Origin: Microbacterium sp.
GTDB lineage: Bacteria > Actinomycetota > Actinomycetes > Actinomycetales > Microbacteriaceae
Assembly (NCBI GenBank): GCA_017306415.1
Contig: JAFKIL010000001.1
Span: 310,001 to 374,000, forward strand
Length of the DNA: 64,000 bases
Direction of reading: 5' to 3'
Both the position numbers and the translations under genes were made by a program. The notes beneath the pieces were generated by a model, which saw nothing but the letters and a program-made list of their open reading frames with translations, did not search any database and had not been told where the DNA came from. This document shows, in pieces, positions 55,867-64,000 of the stretch; within the stretch, counting starts at the first letter, position 1; each line of letters begins with the position of its first letter.

Positions 55867-56658
55867 TCACTCCCCCGCCGACGCCGACGTGCCGCGGTCC
55901 TTGGGATACAGGGCTCTCACGGCGAGCCAGGTCACCGCGACCATCGGGGCGAACAGCGGCAGCCCCATGATCAGCTTGGCGGCACCGAGCGCCCCGGTGA
56001 GTGCGACGTTGGCGTCCGTTCCGGCGCCCGCTGCGGCGGCCGCGAAATACAGCGGCAGCTGCACGGCCAGACGTGCCGCGAACAGCGCGGCCCACGCGAT
56101 CGTCAGCCAGAAGTACACGCGGCGCTTGCGACGGTCGGACCGCCAGCCGGTCCCCTCGTTCATCAGCCACCCGGCCGCAAGACCGATCAGAGGCCAGCCG
56201 ACGAGGGCGGACACCAGGAGAACGAGTCCGTAGCCGCCGTTGGTGAGGAAGCCCCACAGGAAGTTGTCCTCCGCCCTCCCCGTCCACAGCGCGAGGGCAG
56301 CGGCGATGCCGGCCGCGACCAGTCCGCCGACGGCGGCACCGGCGGGTTGGCGTGCGATGAGCCGGATCGCGGTGAACACCACCGCAAGCCCGACCGAGAC
56401 GACCAGTGCCAGGACGAGGTTCTTCGTCGCCGTGAACGTGATCAGGAACGCGAGGCTGGGGAGCACGGACTCGGCGATGCCCCGCCATCCCCCCATCGCG
56501 TGCCACACGACGTGGCCGGTGTGATCCGACTTCGACGGGTCGAGGCCGGCGCGCTGCGCCGCCTTGCCCAGCGCCGCTCCGAGCACATCGGACGCGCGGG
56601 GGCCGTCCTCGGGCGGTCCAGCGTCGGGTGCGGGCGTCCGTTCCCGCTCGGGGTTCAC
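55867..56658 (-). CDS. DUF3159 membrane protein
   Basis: 263 aa, GTG start that overlaps the DUF3710 stop (GTGA). An N-terminal charged tail is followed by about six membrane helices (SVLPSLAFLITFTATKNLVL, VVSVGLAVVFTAIRLI, AVGGLVAAGIAAALALWTG, GYGLVLLVSALVGWPLIG, VYFWLTIAWAALFAARLAV, ALGAAKLIMGLPLFAPMVAV). DUF3159 is an actinobacterial family resembling intracellular septation protein A in topology. Function unknown. Last gene of dut-DUF3710-DUF3159. Confidence 0.88.
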   Translation of the reverse strand: MNPERERTPAPDAGPPEDGPRASDVLGAALGKAAQRAGLDPSKSDHTGHVVWHAMGGWRGIAESVLPSLAFLITFTATKNLVLALVVSVGLAVVFTAIRLIARQPAGAAVGGLVAAGIAAALALWTGRAEDNFLWGFLTNGGYGLVLLVSALVGWPLIGLAAGWLMNEGTGWRSDRRKRRVYFWLTIAWAALFAARLAVQLPLYFAAAAAGAGTDANVALTGALGAAKLIMGLPLFAPMVAVTWLAVRALYPKDRGTSASAGE

Positions 56659-57254
56659 GCCGATCCCGGCGTCGAGGGCATCTTGAGGGGAATGAGGTCG
56701 CGCGGGGGCATCGGCGTGCCGCCGCGGACGACGACGATCGAGCGGAACAGCGCTTCGACCTTGTCCGCTGCGTCCACGTCGCTCGTGGCGGCTCCGCCGA
56801 TGACGCCGCGGAGGAACCAGCGCGGCCCGTCGACGCCCACGAACCGGGCGAGACGCTTTCCGCTCGTCCCGTCCGGGTTTGCCACGGGCACCTCGGCGAG
56901 CAGCTCGGGCCCCAGGGGACCTTCGCGTTCCTCCACACGGCCGCCCTGCTGCCGGATCTGCCCGCGGATCTGCTCGCGCGTCTCATCCCACAGCCCGGCT
57001 GTCCGAGGTGCCGCGAAGGGCTGGACCTGCAGCGTCGAATCGGCGAAATCGAGCCCGACGGCCACGATGCGCTTGGTCTGCTCCTCGACTTCGAGGCGGA
57101 GGTTCAAGCCTTCTCGCGGCAGCACCTTGATCCCGCCCAGGTCGATGTACGGCCGGACGGGGTTCGCCTCGCTGTCGTCGAACGGACCGGCCGTCGCCCG
57201 GTCATCGGGCGCGGACTTGCGCGGGCCTTCCTCGGCCGCGGTCGCATCGGTCAT
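56655..57254 (-). CDS. DUF3710 protein
   Basis: 199 aa soluble protein of an actinobacterial family without known function. Visible: VRPYIDLGGIKVLPREGLNL, FADSTLQVQPFAAPRTAGLW, GGRVEEREGPLGPELLAEVP and RLARFVGVDGPRWFLRGVIG. Start overlaps the dut stop by ATGA; end overlaps DUF3159 by GTGA. Fixed neighbour of dut across Actinobacteria, which hints at a shared role but does not prove it. Confidence 0.92.
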   Translation of the reverse strand: MTDATAAEEGPRKSAPDDRATAGPFDDSEANPVRPYIDLGGIKVLPREGLNLRLEVEEQTKRIVAVGLDFADSTLQVQPFAAPRTAGLWDETREQIRGQIRQQGGRVEEREGPLGPELLAEVPVANPDGTSGKRLARFVGVDGPRWFLRGVIGGAATSDVDAADKVEALFRSIVVVRGGTPMPPRDLIPLKMPSTPGSA

Positions 57255-57706
57255 CGGGGGGTCCTTCCGTCGTGCTGGTAGCCCGTCGAGCCGAAGCCGC
57301 CATCACCGCGGACGCTGTCGGGAAGTGTGTCGACGGGCACGAATCGAGCTCGCGGGACAGGCATCACGATGAGCTGGGCGATCCGATCGCCCACCGCCAC
57401 GTCGTACGCCTCGCGCGCGTCGGTGTTGAGCAGGGCGACCTTGATCTCGCCCCGATATCCGGCGTCGACAGTGCCCGGCGCGTTGACGACGGTGATGCCG
57501 TGCTTCGCGGCGAGGCCGCTGCGGGGGACGACGAACGCGACGTGCCCCTCGGGGAGCGCGATCCGCACGCCGGTGCCGACGAGGGCGCGCTCTCCCGGCT
57601 CGAGACGAACGGCCTCCGCCGAGACGAGATCCGCGCCCGCGTCCCCGGGATGGGCGTAGGCCGGAACGTCAGGGGCGATAATGGGGACGTCCACGGTTTC
57701 GGTCAC
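57251..57706 (-). CDS. dut: dUTP diphosphatase
   Basis: 151 aa, GTG start. Trimeric dUTPase; hydrolyses dUTP to dUMP and keeps uracil out of DNA. All five motifs are present: HPGDAGADLVS (1), VPRSGLAAKHG (2), NAPGTVDAGYRGEIKVALLN (3), RIAQLIVMPV (4), RGDGGFGSTGYQ (5). First of the coupled run dut-DUF3710-DUF3159; divergent from DUF3093 with only 12 nt between starts. Confidence 0.97.
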   Translation of the reverse strand: MTETVDVPIIAPDVPAYAHPGDAGADLVSAEAVRLEPGERALVGTGVRIALPEGHVAFVVPRSGLAAKHGITVVNAPGTVDAGYRGEIKVALLNTDAREAYDVAVGDRIAQLIVMPVPRARFVPVDTLPDSVRGDGGFGSTGYQHDGRTPR

Positions 57707-57718
57707 TCCACGAGGGTA

Positions 57719-58207
57719 ATGCAGAAGACACAGAACGACCCACGGGTCTCCCCCGCCTATCGCGAACGGCTCAGTCCGTCCCTGTGGGCGATCGTGAGCG
57801 CCGCCGTGGTCGCACCGATGGCCGCGCTCATGTTCGTTCCCCTGGACAAGACGCTGGCGCTCGTCGCCGGCATCGTCGTCGCGATCGCCGTCGTGACGTT
57901 CATGATCTCGGGCGCGCCCTCGATCGAGGTGAGCGGCGGCATCCTTCGTGCGGGCCGCGCGCACATCGACGTACGCCTATTGGGCGATCCGGAGGAGTTC
58001 ACCGGGGAGGACGCCCGTCGGGCGCGCGGTCAGGACCTCGACCCCCGCGACTGGCACCTCATCCGCGGCGGCATGGACGGCGTCGTGCGCATGTCCGTGC
58101 GCGATCCCGACGATCCGACTCCGCATTGGGTGCTGTCCACGCGCACGCCGGATCGACTGGCCGCCGCGATCCGCCGCGCACAGACGACGGCTCCGCGAGC
58201 CCGCTGA
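57719..58207 (+). CDS. DUF3093 membrane protein
   Basis: 162 aa. Two close membrane helices at about 22-60 (LWAIVSAAVVAPMAALMFVP, LALVAGIVVAIAVVTFMI), then a cytoplasmic domain with RDLDPRDWHLIRGGMDGVVRM-like segment DLDPRDWHLIRGGMDGVV and DDPTPHWVLSTRTPDRLAAA. DUF3093 is actinobacterial and of unknown function, almost always divergent from dut. ATG 57719 has a short GAGGG ribosome site. Confidence 0.9.
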   Translation: MQKTQNDPRVSPAYRERLSPSLWAIVSAAVVAPMAALMFVPLDKTLALVAGIVVAIAVVTFMISGAPSIEVSGGILRAGRAHIDVRLLGDPEEFTGEDARRARGQDLDPRDWHLIRGGMDGVVRMSVRDPDDPTPHWVLSTRTPDRLAAAIRRAQTTAPRAR

Positions 58208-58246
58208 TACGCGGGCGGCGGAGCCGTTGATCGGTGGTGTGCGCGT

Positions 58247-58540
58247 CTACGCGGCGCACTCCGTGCAGATCGGACCGACCTTGTCCTCGTGATCGAGCTG
58301 CGAACGGTGCTTCACGAGGAAGCAACTGACACAGGTGAACTCGTCTTCCTGGGGGGGCAGGACGACGACGTCGAGGTCGAGATCGGACAGATCCGCGCCC
58401 GGGAGCTCGAATCCCGAGGGGTTGTCCGCGTCTTCGACGTCGACCGACCCCGAGAGCTTGTCCGGAACGCGCTCCTTGAGAGCCTCGATCGACTCGCTGT
58501 CGTCCTCGGTCTTGCGGGGGGCGTCGTAATCGGTGGCCAT
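58247..58540 (-). CDS. DUF4193 zinc-ribbon protein
   Basis: 97 aa. Acidic N-terminal half (YDAPRKTEDDSESIEALKER, DLSDLDLDVVVLPPQEDEF) and a C-terminal four-cysteine zinc ribbon FTCVSCFLVKHRSQLDHED followed by ICTECAA. Part of a conserved actinobacterial block next to sepH and dut. Related to RbpA-like small transcription-associated proteins in size and character only; function unknown. A 217-nt gap separates its start from sepH. Confidence 0.9.
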   Translation of the reverse strand: MATDYDAPRKTEDDSESIEALKERVPDKLSGSVDVEDADNPSGFELPGADLSDLDLDVVVLPPQEDEFTCVSCFLVKHRSQLDHEDKVGPICTECAA

Positions 58541-58757
58541 GCGTGAACGTCTCAACTTCCATTGCGTGATGCCGTAGCCCGTGCGGGCGGCGATAGTTTG
58601 CACGACCGGATGGCTTTTGGCAAATGCGGGGTTCAGCCGTTCTGCCCTGCCATCCGCGCGCAGCGTTGAAACCGGCGGCGCGCCCCGGATATTCCCGGTG
58701 ATCGCCCGGCCGCGTGCGAGCATGTCCCCACACCCGCAGATCGGAGGCGTGGTTCCC

Positions 58758-59801
58758 ATGGAACAGCTCAGAGTCATCGGATCCGAGGAGGATGCGCTCG
58801 TCCTCGCTACCGAATCCGGTGAGCGCTTCACGCTCGCCGTCGACGAAGTCCTGCGTGCCGAGATGCGCAGATCGCATCGCGACGCCGACGCAGGGGATCG
58901 CCGCGGCGCGCGGCCGCGTCCGCGAGACATCCAGGCGCAGATCCGCGCCGGCCTCTCCACGGAGGAGGTCGCCGAGGTCCTCGGCATCCGTGTCGAAGAC
59001 GTCGTGAGGTATGAGGGTCCCGTGCTCGCCGAGCGTCAGCACATGGTCGGGCAGGCACTGGCGGTGCCCGTGCTCGTGGCGGCGGATTTCGAGCACGATC
59101 AGTCCGCGACGTTCGGGGCGGCCGTGCGCGCGAAGCTCGCCGAAGCGGGAGCCACCGACGAGCGCTGGACCAGCTGGAAGGAACCTGCCGGCTGGGTCGT
59201 CAAGCTCGAGTTCACCGCGGGCGATGTGACGCGGGACGCCCGGTGGACCTTCGATCCCCGCAGGAGCACCCTCGCACCCTTGAACGCCGACGCGACGCAG
59301 CTCTCCCGGCAGGGCTCGCTCCCGGAGGGGCTCATTCCCCGACTCCGGGCGCTCGACACGCCTCTCCCGAAGGATGACAGTCGCTTCGACTCCGGTGCCT
59401 TCGGTCTCCGTCACCTCGGCGATCACGAGGCGGAGACGATCTCGGCTCCGGCACCGGCTCCGACCGTCGCGGTGCAGGATGCCGCGATCAAGCGTGCGCC
59501 GGCGGCCTCCTCCACCACGTCCGAGACCGCCGATCTGCTCGAGGCGCTGCGGCGGCGCCGCGGGCAGCGCGAGCCCTTGCCGACCGGCGAGGAGGAGATG
59601 CACCGGCAACAGGCGCCCGTGGCGCTGTTCGACGCGCTCGAGCCGGGCTACGACGAGTCGGTGGAGCCGTTGCAGCCCGAGCCGGAACCGCGCGGGGACG
59701 AAGCTCGCGCGTCCGTGGGCGGGGACAGCCGCCGGAAGGGGCGCCCTTCCATGCCGTCATGGGACGAGATCGTGTTCGGGGCTCGCACCGAAGACAGCTG
59801 A
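58758..59801 (+). CDS. sepH: Septation protein SepH
   Basis: 347 aa. SepH (DUF3071) stimulates FtsZ assembly in Streptomyces and mycobacteria. N-terminus MEQLRVIGSEEDALVLATES, conserved helix-turn-helix-like part PRDIQAQIRAGLSTEEVAEV, LGIRVEDVVRYEGPVLAERQ, and WTSWKEPAGWVVKLEFTAGD. The C-terminal half is disordered, with a conserved tail SMPSWDEIVFGART that may contact FtsZ partners. ATG 58758. Adjacent to the phosphodiesterase-like gene, 6 nt tail to tail. Confidence 0.93.
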   Translation: MEQLRVIGSEEDALVLATESGERFTLAVDEVLRAEMRRSHRDADAGDRRGARPRPRDIQAQIRAGLSTEEVAEVLGIRVEDVVRYEGPVLAERQHMVGQALAVPVLVAADFEHDQSATFGAAVRAKLAEAGATDERWTSWKEPAGWVVKLEFTAGDVTRDARWTFDPRRSTLAPLNADATQLSRQGSLPEGLIPRLRALDTPLPKDDSRFDSGAFGLRHLGDHEAETISAPAPAPTVAVQDAAIKRAPAASSTTSETADLLEALRRRRGQREPLPTGEEEMHRQQAPVALFDALEPGYDESVEPLQPEPEPRGDEARASVGGDSRRKGRPSMPSWDEIVFGARTEDS

Positions 59802-59807
59802 TCGGCG

Positions 59808-60935
59808 TCACGCGAACGCGCCGAGGCGGATCAGCGGGACCACGCGCTCCTCGTTCGTCAGGGAGCCGTGCTGCCCGACCATGCGCTGGGCCGCCTTGTC
59901 GTCGAGCCGATCGTCGTAGTAGACGACGCCGGCGCGGGCGGCCACGAGGACGTCGCCGATCCGCGGGAGGACCTCGTCCTCGACCAGACCGAAGAGTCCG
60001 GCCCCGACGGCTTCGCGGCGCGTGAGTATCCACGCTCGGTCGGACTCGCTCTCCCTCCATGCGCGCGCGACGTCCTCGGCGGCCCCCGGCGTCGTGTAGA
60101 GGTGGAGCATGCGAGGCTCGCCCCCGATGATCTCCACCCCGTCGACGAGCCCATCGCCGTCGGTGAGGAGGAGCTGACGGTGGCGGGGAACGTCGATCAT
60201 CCCGTGGTCGGCCGTCACCACGACGCCCGTTGACGGGTCCAGACGATCCGAGAGCGCCCGGGATGCCGCGTCGACACCCTCGAGCGCGTGGGCCCACTCG
60301 TCCGACTCCCACCCCAGCCGGTGGCCGACGGTGTCGAGCTCGGGCGCGTACAGATAGACGAGCGCGCCCGGGTGGGCCGCGGCCAGGTCCGCGGCGAGGG
60401 TCGCCCTCTCCCCCACCGTCTCCGCCGTGACCAGTTCGGCGCCCCGAAGTGTTGCTTCGGTGAACCCCGAGCCGGCATAGGCTCGCCGGGACACGACGAA
60501 GCACGGACGACCGCGCGCCGCCTCGCGTTCCAGGAGCGGCTGCCGTCGCTGCCAGGACCGAGGATCCAACCCGTCGCTCTCCCAGCCCTTGAGCTGGTTC
60601 ACGGCATCGCCCGTCTCCGGCACGCGGACGCGATAGCCGACGATGCCGTGCTCACCCGGCGCGGTGCCGGTCAGAAGCGAGGTCAGCGCGGCGGCTGTCG
60701 TGGAGGGGAAGACGGTTCGGGCGACGCTCTTCTTCCCCCCGGCAGCCGTCAGGAAGCGCGCGTGTCCGGCACGAGCGGCCAGGTTGTGCGCTCCCAGCCC
60801 ATCGATGACGAAGACGATGGCGCTGGCCGCGGGAGCGAACCATTCGGAGCGTCCCTCGAGCGCTGCGATCAACTGCGGCATGACATCGGTGAGGCTCCGG
60901 GCGTGGGGAGGGTCCGCCGGTAGGCTGAAGGTCAT
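59808..60935 (-). CDS. Alkaline phosphatase-superfamily phosphodiesterase
   Basis: 375 aa. Nucleotide pyrophosphatase/phosphodiesterase-like member of the alkaline phosphatase superfamily: metal-binding Asp in AIVFVIDGLGAHNLAARAG, nucleophile Thr in RTVFPSTTAAALTSLLTG, APGEHGIVGYRV, DTVGHRLGWESDEW (Asp/His) and VVVTADHGMIDVPRH (Asp-His). No signal peptide, so probably cytoplasmic. ATG 60935 is preferred to 60977. Substrate unknown. A fixed neighbour of sepH and parC in Actinobacteria. Confidence 0.92.
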   Translation of the reverse strand: MTFSLPADPPHARSLTDVMPQLIAALEGRSEWFAPAASAIVFVIDGLGAHNLAARAGHARFLTAAGGKKSVARTVFPSTTAAALTSLLTGTAPGEHGIVGYRVRVPETGDAVNQLKGWESDGLDPRSWQRRQPLLEREAARGRPCFVVSRRAYAGSGFTEATLRGAELVTAETVGERATLAADLAAAHPGALVYLYAPELDTVGHRLGWESDEWAHALEGVDAASRALSDRLDPSTGVVVTADHGMIDVPRHRQLLLTDGDGLVDGVEIIGGEPRMLHLYTTPGAAEDVARAWRESESDRAWILTRREAVGAGLFGLVEDEVLPRIGDVLVAARAGVVYYDDRLDDKAAQRMVGQHGSLTNEERVVPLIRLGAFA

Positions 60936-60995
60936 CGGGGTCAGTCTCGCACACGACCGGACGACCCCTCCGTTCACCCGAGACCCGGATCACGC

Positions 60996-63458
60996 ATGCC
61001 CGCACACCCTCCCCAGCCGCCGGCCGCCGGACCCGTCGACGAGCGCATCGAAGACGTCGACCTCTCGGCGGAGATGCAGGGGTCCTACCTCGAGTACGCC
61101 TACTCGGTCATCTACTCGCGAGCCCTTCCCGACGCGCGGGACGGTCTCAAGCCCGTGCAGCGGCGCATCCTGTTCCAGATGGCCGACATGGGTCTGCGGC
61201 CGGATCGCGGTCACGTCAAGAGCGCCCGTGTCGTGGGCGAGGTGATGGGCAAGCTCCACCCCCATGGCGACGCACCCATCTACGACGCGCTGGTCCGTCT
61301 CGCGCAGCCGTTCACGCTGCGGGTGCCGCTCGTCGACGGACACGGCAACTTCGGCTCTCTGGACGACGGTCCCGCCGCCCCTCGCTACACCGAGGCTCGG
61401 CTCGCTCCCCCCGCCTTGGCCCTCACCGAGAGCCTCGACGAGGACGTCGTCGACTTCATCCCGAACTACGACGGCCAGTTCCAGCAGCCCTCGGTCCTGC
61501 CCGCCGCCTTCCCGAACCTGCTGGTGAACGGCGCCGCCGGCATCGCTGTCGGCATGGCGACCAACATGGCGCCGCACAATCTGATCGAGGTCGTGGGCGC
61601 GGCCGTCCATCTGCTCGACAATCCCGAGGCCACCGTGGAAGAGCTCATGGAGTTCGTCCCCGGTCCGGATCTGCCTTCGGGCGGGATCATCACCGGGGTG
61701 GACGGGATCAAGGACGCCTACACGAACGGGCGGGGGTCCTTCCGCACGCGGGCCAAGGTGTCCATCGAGTCGATCGGACCGCGGCGCACAGGCCTCATCG
61801 TCACCGAGCTGCCCTACATGGTCGGCCCGGAGCGGGTCATCGAGAAGATCAAGGACGCCGTCAACGCCAAGAAGCTCACCGGCATCTCGGACGTCACCGA
61901 TCTCACCGACCGCCGGAACGGGCTCCGCCTCGTCATCGGCGTGAAGACGGGCTTCGACCCGAGTGCCGTTCTGGAGCACCTGTACCGGCTCACCCCGCTC
62001 GAGGACTCGTTCAGCATCAACAACGTCGCCCTCGTCGATGGGCAGCCGCAGACGCTCGGTCTGCGCGAGCTGCTGCGCGTGTACCTCGACCATCGCATCC
62101 GCGTCGTCACCCGTCGCAGCGAGTACCGTCTCGCCCGGCGCCGCGACCGCCTACACCTGGTCGAGGGGCTGTTGATCGCGATCCTCGACATCGACGAGGT
62201 CATCCAGGTGATCCGCACGTCCGACGACAGCGACCAGGCGCGGACCCGCCTGCGAGACGTCTTCGATCTGTCCGAGGTCCAGGCCGAGTACATCCTCGAG
62301 CTGCGACTGCGCCGCCTGACGAAGTTCTCGCGCATCGAGCTCGAGGCCGAGCAGGACCAGCTGCAGAAGGAGATCGCCCAGCTGGTGGAGCTCCTCGGCA
62401 GCGACGTCCTGTTGCGTGCGCAGGTGGCGAGGGAGCTCGACGCGGCGGCCGAGGCGTACGGCACCCCGCGCCGGACGCTCCTTCTGAACGGTGGTCCGAT
62501 CGCGGCCCGCCCGTCGCGCGCGGCGGCCGCCCCGGACCTCCAGATCGCCGACACGCCCTGCCGGGTCTTCCTCTCCGCGACCGGCCGTATGGTGCGCGCC
62601 GACATCGGCGAGGACGGCAGCGGCGTCGTCCCGCCCGCGCGTCGCTCGAAGCACGATGCGATCCGCGGCGGCGTCGACACGACGACCAGAGCCGAGATCG
62701 GTGCGGTGACGAGCGCGGGTCGCCTCATCCGGTTCAGTCCGGTCGACCTGCCGTCGGTGCCGGGCAATTCCGTTCAACTCGCCGCGGGGACGCGCGCGGA
62801 TCAGTACCTCGGTCTCGCGAAGGATGAGCACGTCGTCGGCATCGTTCCGCTCACGGCGGACCCGGCGATCGCGCTGGGTACCGCGCAGGGCGTCGTCAAG
62901 CGCGTCGCGGCGACCGAGATCGCCAACCGCCACGACGTCGAGGTCATCGCCTTGAAGCCGGGAGACCGCGTCATCGGTGCCGTTCCCGCCGGTGACGAGG
63001 CCGAGCTCGTGTTCGTCTCCAGCGACGCACAGCTCCTCCGCTTCGACGCAGCCTCGGTCCGCCCCCAAGGACGCGCGGCCGGCGGCATGGCCGGCATCCG
63101 GCTCTCCCCCGGGGCGCAGGCGATCTCCTTCAACGTCGTGCCCGGGTCGGACGCTGCGGACGCGGTGGTCGTGACCGTCGCCGGCAGCACGCAGGCGCTC
63201 GCGGGTACGGACGCGGGCAGTGCGAAGGTGTCGGCGTTCGACGAGTTCCCCGCCAAGGGGCGCGCCACCGGCGGAGTCCGCGCCCAGCGCTTCCTGAGGG
63301 GCGAGGACACCCTCGCGATGGCGTGGGTCGGCGTCGAGGCGCGAGCGGTGGGCCCGGACGGCGCTGCTCGCCTGCTTCCTCCCGCGGGCGCGAAGCGCGA
63401 TGCCTCCGGAACGCCTCTCGACGGGGTGGTCGGGGCCATCGGCACCACCGTGCGGTGA
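60996..63458 (+). CDS. parC: DNA topoisomerase IV subunit A
   Basis: 820 aa type IIA topoisomerase A subunit. Winged-helix region YAYSVIYSRALPDARDGLKP, VQRRILFQMADMGLRPDRGH, KLHPHGDAPIYDALVRLAQ, and the catalytic Tyr in APRYTEARLAPPALAL. NGAAGIAVGMATNMAPHNL is well kept. The C-terminal beta-propeller lacks a clear GyrA box, and the partner ParE is adjacent, so ParC is preferred over GyrA. The quinolone-region Ser is replaced in this reading by residues near ARVVGEVMGKLHPHGD (Val-Gly), typical of some Actinobacteria. Confidence 0.92.
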   Translation: MPAHPPQPPAAGPVDERIEDVDLSAEMQGSYLEYAYSVIYSRALPDARDGLKPVQRRILFQMADMGLRPDRGHVKSARVVGEVMGKLHPHGDAPIYDALVRLAQPFTLRVPLVDGHGNFGSLDDGPAAPRYTEARLAPPALALTESLDEDVVDFIPNYDGQFQQPSVLPAAFPNLLVNGAAGIAVGMATNMAPHNLIEVVGAAVHLLDNPEATVEELMEFVPGPDLPSGGIITGVDGIKDAYTNGRGSFRTRAKVSIESIGPRRTGLIVTELPYMVGPERVIEKIKDAVNAKKLTGISDVTDLTDRRNGLRLVIGVKTGFDPSAVLEHLYRLTPLEDSFSINNVALVDGQPQTLGLRELLRVYLDHRIRVVTRRSEYRLARRRDRLHLVEGLLIAILDIDEVIQVIRTSDDSDQARTRLRDVFDLSEVQAEYILELRLRRLTKFSRIELEAEQDQLQKEIAQLVELLGSDVLLRAQVARELDAAAEAYGTPRRTLLLNGGPIAARPSRAAAAPDLQIADTPCRVFLSATGRMVRADIGEDGSGVVPPARRSKHDAIRGGVDTTTRAEIGAVTSAGRLIRFSPVDLPSVPGNSVQLAAGTRADQYLGLAKDEHVVGIVPLTADPAIALGTAQGVVKRVAATEIANRHDVEVIALKPGDRVIGAVPAGDEAELVFVSSDAQLLRFDAASVRPQGRAAGGMAGIRLSPGAQAISFNVVPGSDAADAVVVTVAGSTQALAGTDAGSAKVSAFDEFPAKGRATGGVRAQRFLRGEDTLAMAWVGVEARAVGPDGAARLLPPAGAKRDASGTPLDGVVGAIGTTVR

Positions 63459-63491
63459 CGGCTCGGCCCCGCCCGGGAGCGTCCGCGAGTC

Positions 63492-64000
63492 TCAGGCGTC
63501 GATGCGCTCGCGCGCGAGGCGATCGCTGGAGTCGACGATGAACTCGCGCCGCGGCGCGACGTCGTTGCCCATCAGCATCTCGAACACGTGCGCGGATGCC
63601 TCGGCATCCTGCACACGCACGCGACGCAGCGAGCGCCCCGCGCGATCCATCGTGGTCGTCGCGAGCTGTTCGGCATCCATCTCGCCGAGGCCCTTGTACC
63701 GCTGAACCGGTTCCTGCCAGCGCTTCCCCGACTTGGTGAGCTTCGTGAGGAGCGCATGGAGCTCCTGCTCGCTGTAGGTGTAGATCGTCTCGTTCGGCTT
63801 CGTACCGGGATTCATGACGATGACGCGGTGCAGCGGAGGGACGGCGGCGAAGACGCGTCCGTCCTCGATGAGCGGACGCATGTAGCGGAAGAACAGCGTC
63901 AGGAGGAGCGTCCGGATGTGCGCGCCGTCCACATCCGCATCGCTCATCAGGATGACCTTCCCGTAGCGCGCGCTGTCGAGGTCGAACGAGCGGCCAGAGC
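63492..64000 (-). CDS. parE: DNA topoisomerase IV subunit B (partial)
   Basis: The C-terminal 169 codons; the N-terminal part, with the ATPase, lies beyond the right edge. Seen is the end of the TOPRIM domain with the metal-binding DxD in ILMSDADVDGAHIRTLLLTL, FFRYMRPLIEDGRVFAAVPP, and the tail block RYKGLGEMDAEQLATTTMDR that matches ParE/GyrB. The frame stays open to 64000. Tail to tail with parC, 33 nt apart. Context favours ParE over GyrB. Confidence 0.93.
   Translation of the reverse strand, partial: SGRSFDLDSARYGKVILMSDADVDGAHIRTLLLTLFFRYMRPLIEDGRVFAAVPPLHRVIVMNPGTKPNETIYTYSEQELHALLTKLTKSGKRWQEPVQRYKGLGEMDAEQLATTTMDRAGRSLRRVRVQDAEASAHVFEMLMGNDVAPRREFIVDSSDRLARERIDA

Noticed and set aside
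58541..58757. Hidden gene between DUF4193 and sepH
   Set aside because: The gap has no convincing ribosome site plus frame; it reads as a divergent promoter region.
63459..63491. Terminator between parC and parE
   Set aside because: No stem longer than a few base pairs could be found.

Overview
The window is a stretch of chromosome from a GC-rich actinobacterium, most probably Microbacterium or a close relative in the Microbacteriaceae. This is judged from protein sequences (DUF3000, DUF3093, DUF3159, DUF3710 and DUF4193 proteins, SepH, an actinobacterial EF-P and a zinc-less S4), from frequent GTG starts, and from gene orders such as relA-secF-secD-yajC-ruvBAC-yebC-pdxT-pdxS-thrS and dut-DUF3710-DUF3159. 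No phage, transposase, rRNA or CRISPR array is visible. It reads as core genome with a few accessory genes.

Layout. 1-1.7 kb: end of nusB, efp, and a TetR regulator divergent from a DHA2-type drug exporter. 3-13 kb: a lipoprotein, then a tightly coupled minus-strand run alaS-ruvX-mltG-aroE-aroC-aroK-aroB-aroQ, nearly all joined by ATGA-type overlaps. 13-18 kb: small membrane protein, rpsD, rarA, a small membrane protein, a DUF349 coiled-coil protein and an orphan AbiEi-like gene. 18-33 kb: Rel (ppGpp), SecDF/YajC, RuvABC, YebC, DUF1697, PdxT/PdxS with a divergent pyridoxal kinase, then a HIT protein and ThrS. 33-36 kb: an ArsB/SLC13-like permease, AlkD-like protein, lipoprotein and four tRNA genes (Val-GAC, Cys, Gly; Val-CAC). 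36-43 kb: an orphan MazF/PemK-like protein, Amt, ZapE, a rhodanese with SufE, an alpha/beta hydrolase, DUF3000 and an RNase D-like exonuclease. 44-48 kb: thiolase plus multifunctional beta-oxidation protein, and an SPFH protein. 48-56 kb: Dxs, a helix-turn-helix/citrate-synthase fusion divergent from a citrate synthase, and aconitase. 56-64 kb: DUF3159, DUF3710, dut, DUF3093, DUF4193, sepH, a phosphodiesterase-like protein, and parC tail-to-tail with parE (cut by the window edge).

The strongest non-coding signals are: (i) a GlnR-like box with exact 11-bp periodicity upstream of amt; (ii) a LexA-like SOS box over the -35 region of an apparently leaderless ruvAB promoter inside ruvCAB; (iii) a 24-bp perfect palindrome plus a DtxR/IdeR-like iron box upstream of aconitase; (iv) a palindrome with flanking direct repeats between the citrate synthase gene and the HTH-citrate synthase fusion, whose catalytic-domain remnant has lost a key histidine. 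The last pair is the best candidate for an undescribed regulatory system: a degenerate enzyme acting as the metabolite-sensing part of a transcription factor. Together (iii) and (iv) suggest local control of entry into the TCA cycle.
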